Below, one piece after another: positions 7,336-15,093 of a stretch of DNA of 17,500 bases. The notes beneath the pieces were generated by a model that saw only the letters and a program-made list of their open reading frames with translations, had not been told where the DNA came from and searched no databases. Position 1 is the first letter of the stretch, and every line of letters starts with the position of its first letter. The stretch spans positions 1-17,500 of the forward strand of contig JAJRUA010000252.1 in the NCBI GenBank assembly GCA_024278035.1, in the 5' to 3' direction. The DNA is from Planctomycetota bacterium. Its GTDB lineage: Bacteria; Planctomycetota; Planctomycetia; Pirellulales; Lacipirellulaceae. Both the position numbers and the translations under genes were made by a program.

Positions 7336-7914
7336 ATGAAACTTGTCATTGGCCTCGGCAATCCGGGCAAAGAGTACCAGGGAACAAGACACAATGTCGG
7401 TTTCGACACGCTGAGAGTCCTTGCTGAAAAGTGGTCTTCGGAGGCACCCAAGGCAAAGTTTGAGAGTTATGTCTCCGAAGTGACGATGGGTCCCGTGGGC
7501 AGTGGCACGCGTGCCTTGCTCGTTTGGCCACAAACCTACATGAACCGAAGTGGCCTTGCTGTTAAGCAAGCCGCTACTTTTTACAAAACACCGGTAGAAG
7601 AGATTCTCGTCCTTTGCGATGATTTTCACTTGCCGGTGGGCCGACTCCGGATTCGAGCCAAAGGCTCTTCCGGTGGCCAAAACGGACTGAAAGACATTGC
7701 CAATCAACTTGGCACGGAAGAGTACGCCCGACTTCGCATCGGAGTGGGGCCCGTTCCCGCCGGACGGAACGCTGCGGACTTCGTGCTCGGACGATTTGCG
7801 ACCAAAGAAAAAGAAGAGATCGAAGTTTCGCTGCATGACGCCGCTGCGGCCGTCGCCTGTTGGGCGTCGCAAGGTGTGACTGAGGCAATGAACCAATTCA
7901 ACGGTTCTGATTAA
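7336..7914 (+). CDS. pth: Peptidyl-tRNA hydrolase
   Basis: 192 residues, typical for bacterial Pth, which frees tRNA from peptidyl-tRNAs dropped by stalled ribosomes. It begins MKLVIGLGNPGKEYQGTRHN with asparagine 9 and the catalytic histidine 19. QTYMNRSG (66-73) supplies the tRNA-CCA-binding asparagine, and LCDDFHLPVGRLRIR (93-107) carries the aspartate that activates the histidine. KGSSGGQNGLKDI (109-121) is the lid segment; it has glutamine at 115 where E. coli Pth has histidine, a substitution I believe is also seen elsewhere in the family. The ATG is preceded by GGGGAGAGG, a good ribosome binding site. Downstream lies a stem-loop at 7917-7943. Confidence 0.96.
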   Translation: MKLVIGLGNPGKEYQGTRHNVGFDTLRVLAEKWSSEAPKAKFESYVSEVTMGPVGSGTRALLVWPQTYMNRSGLAVKQAATFYKTPVEEILVLCDDFHLPVGRLRIRAKGSSGGQNGLKDIANQLGTEEYARLRIGVGPVPAGRNAADFVLGRFATKEKEEIEVSLHDAAAAVACWASQGVTEAMNQFNGSD

Positions 7915-7916
7915 AA

Positions 7917-7943
7917 GGTGTCGGGCAGAAACAGTCCGACACC
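7917..7943. terminator. Stem-loop directly after pth, possible terminator
   Basis: GGTGTCGG (7917-7924) and CCGACACC (7936-7943) form a perfect 8-bp stem with an 11-base loop, three bases after the pth stop codon. On the plus strand it is followed by CAAAAATAC, not a T run. On the minus strand it is followed by TTTTAATC. It is therefore not a textbook rightward terminator; it may protect the pth 3' end or mark the boundary with the rpsF unit. Confidence 0.4.
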
Positions 7944-8061
7944 CAAAAATACTTACTGCACGTCCCAAAATCTTTAGGCACCTCGGTCTTCCTCGACCGC
8001 TGGACACCTCCTGATAGGTTCTGGGATAGGCTCTTACGACTGTAAACTTTCACGCTGCTAA

Positions 8062-8091
8062 CTAGCCCGACTATACATCGGGCCGTACTGG
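8062..8091 (+). promoter_or_regulatory. Candidate S6:S18-type autoregulatory leader of rpsF
   Basis: Directly before rpsF an RNA hairpin can form. The outer helix is CTAG (8062-8065) with CTGG (8088-8091). The inner helix is CCCGA (8066-8070) with TCGGG (8078-8082), capped by a 7-base loop. A 3'-side bulge, CCGTA (8083-8087), separates the two helices. A conserved CCG in a bulge next to a capped stem is the described hallmark of the S6:S18-binding leader found before rpsF in many bacteria. The 3' strand of the outer helix overlaps GGAG (8090-8093), the likely ribosome binding site 9 bases ahead of the TTG start, so protein binding could block translation. A competing 6-bp pairing GCCCGA/TCGGGC would use the first bulge C. 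Confidence 0.5.
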
Positions 8092-8102
8092 AGACCTGAG
8101 CT

Positions 8103-8552
8103 TTGGCTGAAAACGTCTACGAAGGCCTGTTCATTTTTGATTCGAACAAGTTCGCCCGCGATCACGATGCGCTTCCTAAGGTGGTCGAAGAAATCATCAC
8201 CAGCGAAGGTGGTGAGGTACTGGTAAGTCGCCTCTGGGAAGAGCGCCGGCTTGCCTATGCCATCAACAACCAGCGGAAGGGTACTTACTGGCTCATGTAC
8301 TTCCGTAGCGATAGCCAGAAGATCACCGAGCTTAACCGCAAGTGCGCCCTCAACGAGTCGTTGCTTCGGCACCTTGTGCTCAAGATTCACCCCCGTTTGG
8401 TGGAGCCAATCCTAGAGCATGCTTCGGATGCAACCCCGGCCCAACTGGCCGAAGAAGCCGGTGCCGAGAAATCGGGCCCCGGTTCAGCAGCGCCCGTTGA
8501 AGCGGCGCCAGCGGAAGCAGCCGCCTCTGCCGAAGCAACCTCTGAAAGCTAA
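8103..8552 (+). CDS. rpsF: Small-subunit ribosomal protein bS6
   Basis: 149 residues from a TTG start at 8103, preceded by GGAG with 9-base spacing; no ATG upstream is in frame. The core (about 1-100) shows the S6 fold: NVYEGLFIFDSNKF as the first strand, the VVEEIITSEGGEVLVSRLWEERRLAYAI segment, and YWLMYFRSDSQKITELNRKCALNESLLRHLVLKI as strand-helix-strand. S6 binds S18 on the platform of the 30S subunit. About 45 residues of Ala/Glu/Pro-rich tail follow (PVEAAPAEAAASAEATSES), which makes the protein longer than most; many S6 proteins have acidic or variable tails. It heads the rpsF-ssb-rplI group, with ssb 46 bases downstream. rpsR, often found here, is missing. Confidence 0.93.
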   Translation: MAENVYEGLFIFDSNKFARDHDALPKVVEEIITSEGGEVLVSRLWEERRLAYAINNQRKGTYWLMYFRSDSQKITELNRKCALNESLLRHLVLKIHPRLVEPILEHASDATPAQLAEEAGAEKSGPGSAAPVEAAPAEAAASAEATSES

Positions 8553-8598
8553 CCAAAAACTCTGTACACCCTGAGCGACGATACCGGAGCCCCTTCCT

Positions 8599-9093
8599 AT
8601 GGCCAGCTATAACCGAGTCATCCTGGTCGGCAATCTGACCCGAGACCCCGAGGTCCGTTATATCCCAAGCGGCACCGCTGTTTGTGATATTGGGCTGGCG
8701 GTCAACGATCGCGTGAAGCGAGGCGACCAATGGGTCGATGAGACAACCTTCGTCGATATCACGCTGTGGGCCCGAACGGCTGAGATTGCCAACGAGTATC
8801 TCACCAAGGGCTCGTCGGTCCTGATCGAAGGTCGGCTCAAGCTGGATTCTTGGGAAAAGGATGGCCAGAAGCGGTCCAAACTCAAAGTGGTTGCGGAGAA
8901 AATGCAAATGCTGGGTGGACGTAGCGGTGGCGGCGGTGGAGCCCCTCGCGGCGGACAGGCTCAGCAATCCGATCCCTACGGCGCGCCGGCTCCTCAAGCG
9001 GCCCCCTACAGTGCTCCGGCCGATTCTTATTCTGGCGGCGGGTCGGGCAATGAGGCCCCCCAGGCTCCACCTGCCGATGATATTCCGTTCTGA
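8599..9093 (+). CDS. ssb: Single-stranded DNA-binding protein
   Basis: 164 residues. The N-terminal OB fold (about 1-107) begins [20 protein letters not shown] and contains [19 protein letters not shown] and [20 protein letters not shown], diagnostic of bacterial SSB. A flexible Gly/Pro/Ala/Tyr-rich linker (about 108-155) follows. The tail ends PPADDIPF, the acidic tip that docks replication and repair proteins. SSB works as a homotetramer at replication forks. It lies between rpsF and rplI, a common bacterial arrangement, with dnaB just beyond, so translation and replication genes are neighbours. The start is ATG 8599, preceded by CGGAG. Confidence 0.96.
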   Translation: MASYNRVILVGNLTRDPEVRYIPSGTAVCDIGLAVNDRVKRGDQWVDETTFVDITLWARTAEIANEYLTKGSSVLIEGRLKLDSWEKDGQKRSKLKVVAEKMQMLGGRSGGGGGAPRGGQAQQSDPYGAPAPQAAPYSAPADSYSGGGSGNEAPQAPPADDIPF

Positions 9094-9152
9094 TTCTGCC
9101 GTAAGCCTTCAAGAACACCTTCCTTCCCTGCCTAAAATCGAATAGCTGCCCC

Positions 9153-9689
9153 ATGGCCACTACCAAACAAAAGAAACTGAAGCGTCGTCCGACCCAAGCC
9201 AAGCGTTTGCCGAAGGGGCCGAACGGTGGCATCGAGCTATTGCTCATCCAATCGGTCGATCACGTTGGTAAACAGGGCGACGTTGTCGAAGTGAAGAATG
9301 GCTACGCTCTGAATTACTTGCTTCCCGAAGGCCTTGCCACCGTTGCAACGGACCACCACAAGCGGATGGTCGAGAAGCACAAGGCGAAGCTTGCCGAAAT
9401 CGATCGCCAGCGACAGGCCGAGCTGCGTAAGCACGCCACGGAAATCAGCAAGCAAAGTGTCACGATCGAAGCGAAGGCGACCGAAGAGGGGCATCTTTAT
9501 GGCAGTGTCGGCGCGGTCGAGATCATTGCCGCCCTCAAGAAAAATGGCGTCACACTCGCTGCCGAGCAAATCAAGCTGGAAGGCGTTCTCAAGGAACTGG
9601 GCCTCTACACCGTCAAAATCCGTCTTTCAAGCGAAGTCGAAGGCGAGGTCAAAGTCTGGGTCGTTCCCGCCGTTGGCGACGAGAAATAG
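9153..9689 (+). CDS. rplI: Large-subunit ribosomal protein bL9 with basic N-terminal extension
   Basis: 178 residues against about 150 for the usual protein. The L9 core starts near residue 27 with GIELLLIQSVDHVGKQGDVV and continues VKNGYALNYLLPEGLA, which fits the L9 signature (G-x2-G-x4-V-x2-G-Y-x2-N-Y-L-x3-G-x-A). The long central helix rich in K/E/R/Q (about 68-100) joins the N-terminal 23S rRNA-binding domain to the C-terminal domain. The first 26 residues are strongly basic (KQKKLKRRPTQAKRLPKG) and absent from E. coli L9. The only ATG before the core is at 9153, so the extension looks real. The gene closes the rpsF-ssb-rplI group and is followed by an intrinsic terminator at 9744. Confidence 0.93.
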   Translation: MATTKQKKLKRRPTQAKRLPKGPNGGIELLLIQSVDHVGKQGDVVEVKNGYALNYLLPEGLATVATDHHKRMVEKHKAKLAEIDRQRQAELRKHATEISKQSVTIEAKATEEGHLYGSVGAVEIIAALKKNGVTLAAEQIKLEGVLKELGLYTVKIRLSSEVEGEVKVWVVPAVGDEK

Positions 9690-9743
9690 AGCCCCCTTAC
9701 AGGAGTACTCTAAAGCGACACGTTTTCCACAATCCAACTCTTA

Positions 9744-9783
9744 CGAGGCAGTCGCCGTCACAGGCCGGCTGCCTCGTTTTTTT
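9744..9783 (+). terminator. Intrinsic terminator after rplI
   Basis: CGAGGCAG (9744-9751) pairs with CTGCCTCG (9769-9776), and the stem can be extended inwards by CGCC with GGC(C)G around a short loop. Seven T residues (9777-9783) follow immediately. This is a textbook rho-independent terminator for rightward transcription and probably ends the rpsF-ssb-rplI transcript, leaving dnaB with its own promoter in 9784-9955. Confidence 0.85.
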
Positions 9784-9846
9784 GTTGCTTGTCGCTGTGT
9801 TATCTTGCTCCGATCTTACTTCCATTTCTTAAGCATTCGCTCTGGA

Positions 9847-9874
9847 CTAACCCCCGGCTTGCGCCGGGGGCTAA
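9847..9874. repeat. GC-rich hairpin repeat upstream of dnaB
   Basis: CCCCCGGC (9851-9858) and GCCGGGGG (9863-9870) form a perfect 8-bp stem with a TTGC loop, flanked by CTAA on both sides and followed by another GCCCCG. The style matches the palindromic intergenic repeats elsewhere in the window. No T run follows, so a terminator role is unlikely. It stands 82 bases before the dnaB start. Confidence 0.55.
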
Positions 9875-9955
9875 TGCCCCGTTGGATAAGCTGTTGCATG
9901 GTAAGATGAACCTGTCCGATTAAGGATAACCTCTCCCTCAATGGAATGAGTTTCT

Positions 9956-11422
9956 ATGGCAACTGAAGAATCCTCCCCGTCGGCCTCCCAGCAGCGACGA
10001 ACCGACTCTCCTTCCGAAGCGCCTCGTCGGAATGGCACGGCTCCTAACCCGTTGGATCGGCAGCTTCCGCAAAGTCTTGAGGCGGAGAAAGCCGTTCTGT
10101 GTAGCTTGCTCCTCTTGCCAGAAACGTGCGATGAAGTTGCGCTGCTGGTTCGGTCCGAAGATTTCCTCAGTGATGCGAATCAGAAAATCTATCGCGCCTT
10201 GATGGCAATGCATGACGACGGACAGGCTGTCGATATCATGCTGCTCATTCAGCGTTTGCGCGATGCGGGAGAGTACGAAGCGATTGGTGGGGCGGCTTAT
10301 CTTGCCGAAATTAGCGAAACGGTCGCCACAGCGGCTCATGCTGAGTACTACGCTAAGATCGTCCACGAAAAATCAACGCTACGGTCTCTCATCCATGCTA
10401 GCACGGACATCCTCAAGGATTCTTATGACCCGACGGTTGAAGCACGGGAGATGCTCAGCCGAGCGGAGGAGAAAATTTTTGGCATCCTTGAATCAAAAGG
10501 CCAGGGACAGTTAACGACCATCCACGACGTGCTGCATGAATCGCTCGCCCGCATTGATGCGCGAATGAAGCAAGACCATGCCTTTGGCGGTCTAGAGACA
10601 GGTCTCGACGATTACGACGACCTGACCGGCGGGCTGCACGGCTCGGAGCTTGTGATCTTGGCGGCTCGGCCCTCGATGGGAAAAACAGCTTTAGCAATGA
10701 ATATCGTCGAACATGTCGCGATCGATTGCGGACATCCGACGCTGTTTGTCAGTCTTGAAATGTCATCGATAGAATTGGGCGATCGGCTGCTTTGTTCACG
10801 TGCCCGGGTCAATAGCCATCGGCTTCGCAACGGACAAATCTCTGCCGAGGAGAGTCAGCTACTCATCCGCACCGCGGCAGAGGTGAGCACCGCACCGCTC
10901 TTTATCGACGATTCGCCCAGCCGAACCATGACAGAAATCGCCGCCGCTGCGAGGCGACTCAAGCGACGCGACGGGCTCAAACTGATAGTGATTGACTATT
11001 TGCAATTGATCGATCCGGATAGCGCCCGCGATCCTCGGCAAGAGCAAGTGGCGAAAATCGCCCGGCGGCTCAAGGGGCTAGCACGCGAGCTGGAAGTACC
11101 ACTCATTTGCCTAGCCCAGCTCAACCGACAGGTTGAGGCCTCACGCGACAACAAGCCACAGCTTAGCAACCTGCGCGAATCGGGAGCGATCGAGCAAGAT
11201 GCCGATGTCGTCATGTTCGTCCACCGTGAAGAATACTATGCCGCCAACGAAGAGGACCGCGAGCGGGTTAAGGGCGAAGCCGAGTTGATCATTCGCAAGC
11301 AACGCAACGGCCCTGTGGGCGATGTGAAGCTCACCTGGTTGCACGACTTCACCCGATTCACGAACCGTGCCCCGCAACAATACGACGAATTCTCGGAGTA
11401 CGGCGGCGATGATTTCGGGTAA
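9956..11422 (+). CDS. dnaB: Replicative DNA helicase DnaB
   Basis: 488 residues, slightly long for the family because of about 33 disordered N-terminal residues rich in Ser, Pro and Arg. The N-terminal primase-binding domain starts at RQLPQSLEAEKAVLCSLLL (35-53). The RecA-like motor domain holds Walker A, AARPSMGKTA (236-245); the catalytic glutamate in VSLEMS (265-270); Walker B, LIVIDYLQLI (343-352); the AQLNRQVE sensor segment (387-394); and the IIRKQRNGPVG arginine-finger region (445-455). DnaB is the hexameric helicase that unwinds the fork on the lagging strand and recruits primase. No intein interrupts the motifs, though inteins are known in DnaB. A weak GGAATGAG precedes ATG 9956. The upstream terminator suggests a separate transcript. 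Confidence 0.97.
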   Translation: MATEESSPSASQQRRTDSPSEAPRRNGTAPNPLDRQLPQSLEAEKAVLCSLLLLPETCDEVALLVRSEDFLSDANQKIYRALMAMHDDGQAVDIMLLIQRLRDAGEYEAIGGAAYLAEISETVATAAHAEYYAKIVHEKSTLRSLIHASTDILKDSYDPTVEAREMLSRAEEKIFGILESKGQGQLTTIHDVLHESLARIDARMKQDHAFGGLETGLDDYDDLTGGLHGSELVILAARPSMGKTALAMNIVEHVAIDCGHPTLFVSLEMSSIELGDRLLCSRARVNSHRLRNGQISAEESQLLIRTAAEVSTAPLFIDDSPSRTMTEIAAAARRLKRRDGLKLIVIDYLQLIDPDSARDPRQEQVAKIARRLKGLARELEVPLICLAQLNRQVEASRDNKPQLSNLRESGAIEQDADVVMFVHREEYYAANEEDRERVKGEAELIIRKQRNGPVGDVKLTWLHDFTRFTNRAPQQYDEFSEYGGDDFG

Positions 11423-11590
11423 AGGCCAGGGAATGCTAGCGTTGCGAGCAGGCGCCATCTCCCTTCTCCCTAAGCTTTCCTCGATTCGCCTTGTGGGCTG
11501 CCGGGGATTTCTCTAATTCTGTGCGGCCTGACGGTGCCGGATGCGCCCTGGCACCGATTGTCCGAACTTGCTTTTCAGACGAGACCCGCG

Positions 11591-14560
11591 ATGCCCCGAG
11601 CGACCTACCGCTCCCGTACAGCCCTGCGTTCGCTAGCGTTTAGCTTTTGCGCCATGGCCTTGATGACCGTCTGCGCCCCCAATGCGCCCGGGCAAGGCAT
11701 CGGTGGAAATAGCTTTGGATCGACACCTGCCGCCAGGCCTGCTGCGCCCACAGCTAAACCGGTACGTGCCACAGGCGGATTAACGGAGTTCGCCACCGAT
11801 GAAAGCGTAGAAGCGATTCGTATCGAAGGGAACAAGACGGTCCCTGCCCAGCGAATCATCGGACAGATGCAGACCCGGGTTGGTCGTCCTTTCGATCCCA
11901 AAACACTTGCCCGAGATGTCCGGAAGCTGGCCTCCTTGCCCTACTTCGTAACGATCCGGCCTTTGACCGAGAAAACGGCAACGGGCCGCATTATCATTCT
12001 TGAAGTCGTCGAACGATCGACCATTCGTTATGTCGAGTACCTTGGCAATGAATCGATCAGCAATAAAAAATTGGCCCAAGAAACGGGGCTAAGGGTCGGG
12101 GGAGCCATTGATCCCTATGCGGTCGAAGAAGGGCGACGGAAAATCCAAGAACTCTACAAGACTAGCGGATTTGGTCGCGTTGTGGTGAAGATTGAAGAGG
12201 GCCAAAAGTCTTCTGACCGTGGGGTTACCTACGTCGTCAACGAAGGCCCTAAGCAGCGAGTTTGGAGCGTGAAGTTTGAAGGAAACGAGTTTGCCACCGA
12301 CGGACAGCTCAAGAGCAAAATCAAAACCAAACCAAGCTTCGCTCGCTTGTGGGGCGGAAAAATCAAGGAAGAGGAACTTGAGTCGGATGTCAATCGGCTT
12401 ACGGACTACTACCGATCGTTTGGCTTCTTTCGTGCCCGAGTCGGTCGGATCATCGAGTACAACGACGAGGGCGAATGGGCCACGCTTACGTTTGTCATTG
12501 ATGAAGGGGCCCGGTACGAAGTGCGGAATGTCTCGTTCTTTGGGGTCGAGAAATTCGACGAAGAACAATTTACCTCGCTCTTGCAGCTCACTCCCGGCAC
12601 GCTTTTTGAGCGTAGCAAAATGACCGCTGATTTGCAGTGGCTAAAGCAGGCGTACGGTAGCAAGGGCTATGTTTTTGCCTACATCAAGCCCGAGACCATC
12701 TTTCTTGAAGAGCCCGGCAAGATCGATCTTATTTACAACATTGAAGAGGGCAAGCGATGGCGCGTCGGGCGAATCTTCGTCCAAATCAATGGCGAAGCCT
12801 CACATACCCGAATCCAAACCGCGCTGAACCGCCTTTCGATTCGTCCGGGTGAAATCGTCGATACACGTGAGCTACAGGCTAGCGAGCGGCGACTGAAAAG
12901 CAGCAGTATTTTCAATGCGAATCCGGCCACCGGTTCCGCACCCAAAATTAGCTACCGCATTCCGAGTCAAGACGGCAAGCAAATGGCTTCGGAAGAAAGG
13001 CCAACGCGCTCAGCGAGCAGGCCTCAGGCCCATAGCCATACGGCTCATAAGCCGCCCCTTCCATCGGTTTACCAGGTCCAAGGCGCGGGTGGCACGTCGA
13101 TCGAACAGGCCATGAGCGACTCGGCTCCCCAATACCCCCAGGTAGCACAGTACCCACAGGCAAGGCAGCAGCAACCAACCTTTGCTCCCCCTGGTTATCC
13201 AACGGCTCCCTATGGCCAAGCTGCTGCTCCCGCCAGCTATGGAACAGGTGGCGTCCAGCCGCTGGGTGTGCAGTCGCTTCCGGCGCAATGCGTGCCGCTG
13301 CCCAGCACGCCGCCGTCTGGCGTCGTACCGGCCTACAAAACGACCTCAGCACCGGCGACACCGCCCATGGTGACCCCTACGCAGTACTTGGGCAATCCGC
13401 TGCCTCAAAGGCCGCTCAATACGGCGTTGTTCCCTGCCCAAGTTTTTGTTCCCACACCGGTCCCTCCCCCAGGCGACCCGTCGGTAGATCTTTATGTGAA
13501 CTTAGAAGAGACACAGACGGGGCGATTTATGGTCGGTGCAGCGGTCAACTCCGATGCGGGGCTTGTTGGACAAATTTTGCTCGATGAGCAAAACTTCGAC
13601 TGGCGTCGCGTTCCGACAAGCTGGCAAGACGTCCGTGATGGAACAGCCTTTCGTGGCGGCGGACAGCGGTTCCGGCTCGAAGCGGCTCCCGGCACCCTCG
13701 TTCAACGTTACTTGGCCAGTTGGCAAGAACCCTACTTGCTCGATACACCGATCAGCCTCAATCTTTCGGGCTCTTTCTTCACACGTCGCTACGAAGATTG
13801 GGATGAAGAACGCGTAGGTGGACGGATAGGTCTAGGCTACCAGTGGACAGAAAACGATCTCTCGGCTTCGGTTACATATCGCGGGGAGAAGGTGAATATC
13901 AACAATGCGGCCGACCCCAGCGTGCCGCAAATTGCTGAGATGCTTGGCAATAACACGCTGCACGGATTTGGTGTTCGGGTCGTCAACGACACTCGTGACA
14001 ATCCGTTTCTTGCAACCGAAGGTTATTACCTTTCCGGCTCACTGGAGCAAGTTGTTGGTTCGTTTGATTACACGCGTGCCGAGATGGAAGCGCGAACCTA
14101 TTATTTGCTTCGTGAGCGCCCCGACCACACGGGCCGACACGTGCTCGTCCTACAAACTCGGCTCGGCTTTACGGGTTCCAATACCCCTTCTTACGACCGA
14201 TTTTACGCCGGTGGCTTTGGCACGATGCGTGGTTTTGACTTCCGCGGTGTAAGTCCGGTCGTTGTGAGCGGTGGCAACGGAATTGAAGTCGGCGGTACTT
14301 TTCGCTGGATCAATACGGTCGAATACATGTTCCCGCTTTCGGCGGACGGCATGATCAATGGCGTTACGTTCTGCGACTTCGGTACGGTGGAGGAGAGTGT
14401 GAAGTTGGATAACTTCCGCGTTGCACCGGGGGTTGGCTTACGAATCAGCGTCCCAGCGATAGGCCCCGCGCCCATTGCGCTCGACTTTGCCTGGCCCGTA
14501 TCGAGCGCTGATACGGACGACGAACAGGTCTTCACCTTCAACGTCGGCTTCCAGCGTTAA
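11591..14560 (+). CDS. bamA: BamA-type outer-membrane assembly protein with internal low-complexity insert
   Basis: 989 residues from ATG 11591; the frame opens at GTG 11534, but ATG 11591 begins a proper signal peptide (basic RATYRSRTALR, then hydrophobic SLAFSFCAMALMTVCA). Five POTRA-like repeats follow at about 73-142, 143-222, 223-308, 309-388 and from 389. The fifth is interrupted near 458 by about 170 residues rich in Pro, Gln, Ala and Tyr, and seems to resume at SVDLYVNLEETQTGRFMVGA (631-650). The C-terminal half is a 16-strand-type barrel, with YAGGFGTMRGFDFRG (872-886) carrying the conserved loop-6 RGF. The protein ends TFNVGFQR. BamA folds and inserts beta-barrel proteins in the outer membrane, so it indicates a diderm envelope. 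It follows dnaB by 168 bases and no other Bam gene is adjacent. An Omp85 relative with another role remains possible. Confidence 0.88.
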   Translation: MPRATYRSRTALRSLAFSFCAMALMTVCAPNAPGQGIGGNSFGSTPAARPAAPTAKPVRATGGLTEFATDESVEAIRIEGNKTVPAQRIIGQMQTRVGRPFDPKTLARDVRKLASLPYFVTIRPLTEKTATGRIIILEVVERSTIRYVEYLGNESISNKKLAQETGLRVGGAIDPYAVEEGRRKIQELYKTSGFGRVVVKIEEGQKSSDRGVTYVVNEGPKQRVWSVKFEGNEFATDGQLKSKIKTKPSFARLWGGKIKEEELESDVNRLTDYYRSFGFFRARVGRIIEYNDEGEWATLTFVIDEGARYEVRNVSFFGVEKFDEEQFTSLLQLTPGTLFERSKMTADLQWLKQAYGSKGYVFAYIKPETIFLEEPGKIDLIYNIEEGKRWRVGRIFVQINGEASHTRIQTALNRLSIRPGEIVDTRELQASERRLKSSSIFNANPATGSAPKISYRIPSQDGKQMASEERPTRSASRPQAHSHTAHKPPLPSVYQVQGAGGTSIEQAMSDSAPQYPQVAQYPQARQQQPTFAPPGYPTAPYGQAAAPASYGTGGVQPLGVQSLPAQCVPLPSTPPSGVVPAYKTTSAPATPPMVTPTQYLGNPLPQRPLNTALFPAQVFVPTPVPPPGDPSVDLYVNLEETQTGRFMVGAAVNSDAGLVGQILLDEQNFDWRRVPTSWQDVRDGTAFRGGGQRFRLEAAPGTLVQRYLASWQEPYLLDTPISLNLSGSFFTRRYEDWDEERVGGRIGLGYQWTENDLSASVTYRGEKVNINNAADPSVPQIAEMLGNNTLHGFGVRVVNDTRDNPFLATEGYYLSGSLEQVVGSFDYTRAEMEARTYYLLRERPDHTGRHVLVLQTRLGFTGSNTPSYDRFYAGGFGTMRGFDFRGVSPVVVSGGNGIEVGGTFRWINTVEYMFPLSADGMINGVTFCDFGTVEESVKLDNFRVAPGVGLRISVPAIGPAPIALDFAWPVSSADTDDEQVFTFNVGFQR

Positions 14561-14568
14561 CGCTATAT

Positions 14569-14583
14569 CAGGTCACTGACCTG
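14569..14583. repeat. Palindrome between convergent genes
   Basis: CAGGTCA (14569-14575) and TGACCTG (14577-14583) surround one central base, in the 38-base gap between the bamA stop codon and the convergent small gene. It could fold as a six-pair stem with a three-base loop. No T run follows on either strand, so a terminator role is unproven. Confidence 0.4.
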
Positions 14584-14598
14584 GGGCTAAAAACAGGA

Positions 14599-14898
14599 TC
14601 AATAACGTCGTTGTTCCGCCCAACGCACCAAGTCACCATTGTAGCCCTGGTGCCAATGGACACGCGGATGGTGATGCTCTGCACCAAACCAACCCCAACG
14701 GAAGGTGGGCACCCGATGGGCATGGTTGACATGCCCTGCGTAGGGAGCAACAACAACGTTGGGTGCTGCGGAGTTCGGTGCTGCTAGAGAGGTTGGCTGC
14801 GGCTGCGACGCCGGAGACGCCGCACAGGCCGTGCCTGCTTGAACCGCTAGCAATACCGCGGCGTATCCTAGATTCCTAGCGAAGTGATCGAATCGCAT
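14599..14898 (-). CDS. Small secreted His/Trp-rich protein, function unknown
   Basis: 99 residues from ATG 14898. The frame is open upstream to 15111, but ATG 14898 has a strong purine-rich GGGGGGGAG ribosome binding site five bases before it and begins a signal peptide: MRFDHFARNL, then the hydrophobic GYAAVLLAVQAG and ACAAS, a plausible cleavage site. The mature part has a Ser/Pro/Ala-rich stretch and a C-terminal half rich in His, Trp, Arg and Gly: FRWGWFGAEHHHPRVHWHQG, ending YNGDLVRWAEQRRY. The aromatic-basic pattern is reminiscent of short exported planctomycete proteins, but I do not know a function. The histidines could bind metal, which is speculation. It is convergent with bamA and divergent from the gene at 15094. 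Confidence 0.65.
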   Translation of the reverse strand: MRFDHFARNLGYAAVLLAVQAGTACAASPASQPQPTSLAAPNSAAPNVVVAPYAGHVNHAHRVPTFRWGWFGAEHHHPRVHWHQGYNGDLVRWAEQRRY

Positions 14899-15020
14899 CG
14901 TCTCCCCCCCAATTAAAACAGCGGTTCCTTTCTCGCATCGAGTGAAACCTTGACGGTTGTATCGACTAGCGGCACCTCGCAACTTGTGTGATATTCGCAG
15001 GGTGCTGGCATCCATCGTTC

Positions 15021-15052
15021 CGTGCCCCGCCGAAGGAGGGGCACGAAAAAAA
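15021..15052. repeat. Stem-loop with adjoining A7 in the 14899-15093 divergent gap
   Basis: CGTGCCCC (15021-15028) and GGGGCACG (15038-15045) form a perfect 8-bp stem with a 9-base loop, followed on the plus strand by seven A residues. It is 41 bases before the TTG start of the next gene. A terminator would need T residues on the 3' side, so this is not one in either direction. It could be a 5'-leader structure or a dispersed palindrome. Confidence 0.4.
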
Positions 15053-15093
15053 CGCCGAATCACCGCTAGCATTCCACCGCAGGAACCACCCGT

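Noticed and set aside
7066..8007. A 313-codon open frame on the minus strand opposite rplY and pth
   Set aside because: It is antisense to two certain genes, with low-complexity or arbitrary composition. It is a shadow of their codon bias.
15021..15052. The stem-loop with an A run as an intrinsic terminator
   Set aside because: The seven A residues would be T residues only for leftward transcription, where they precede rather than follow the stem. It is the wrong polarity for either flanking gene.
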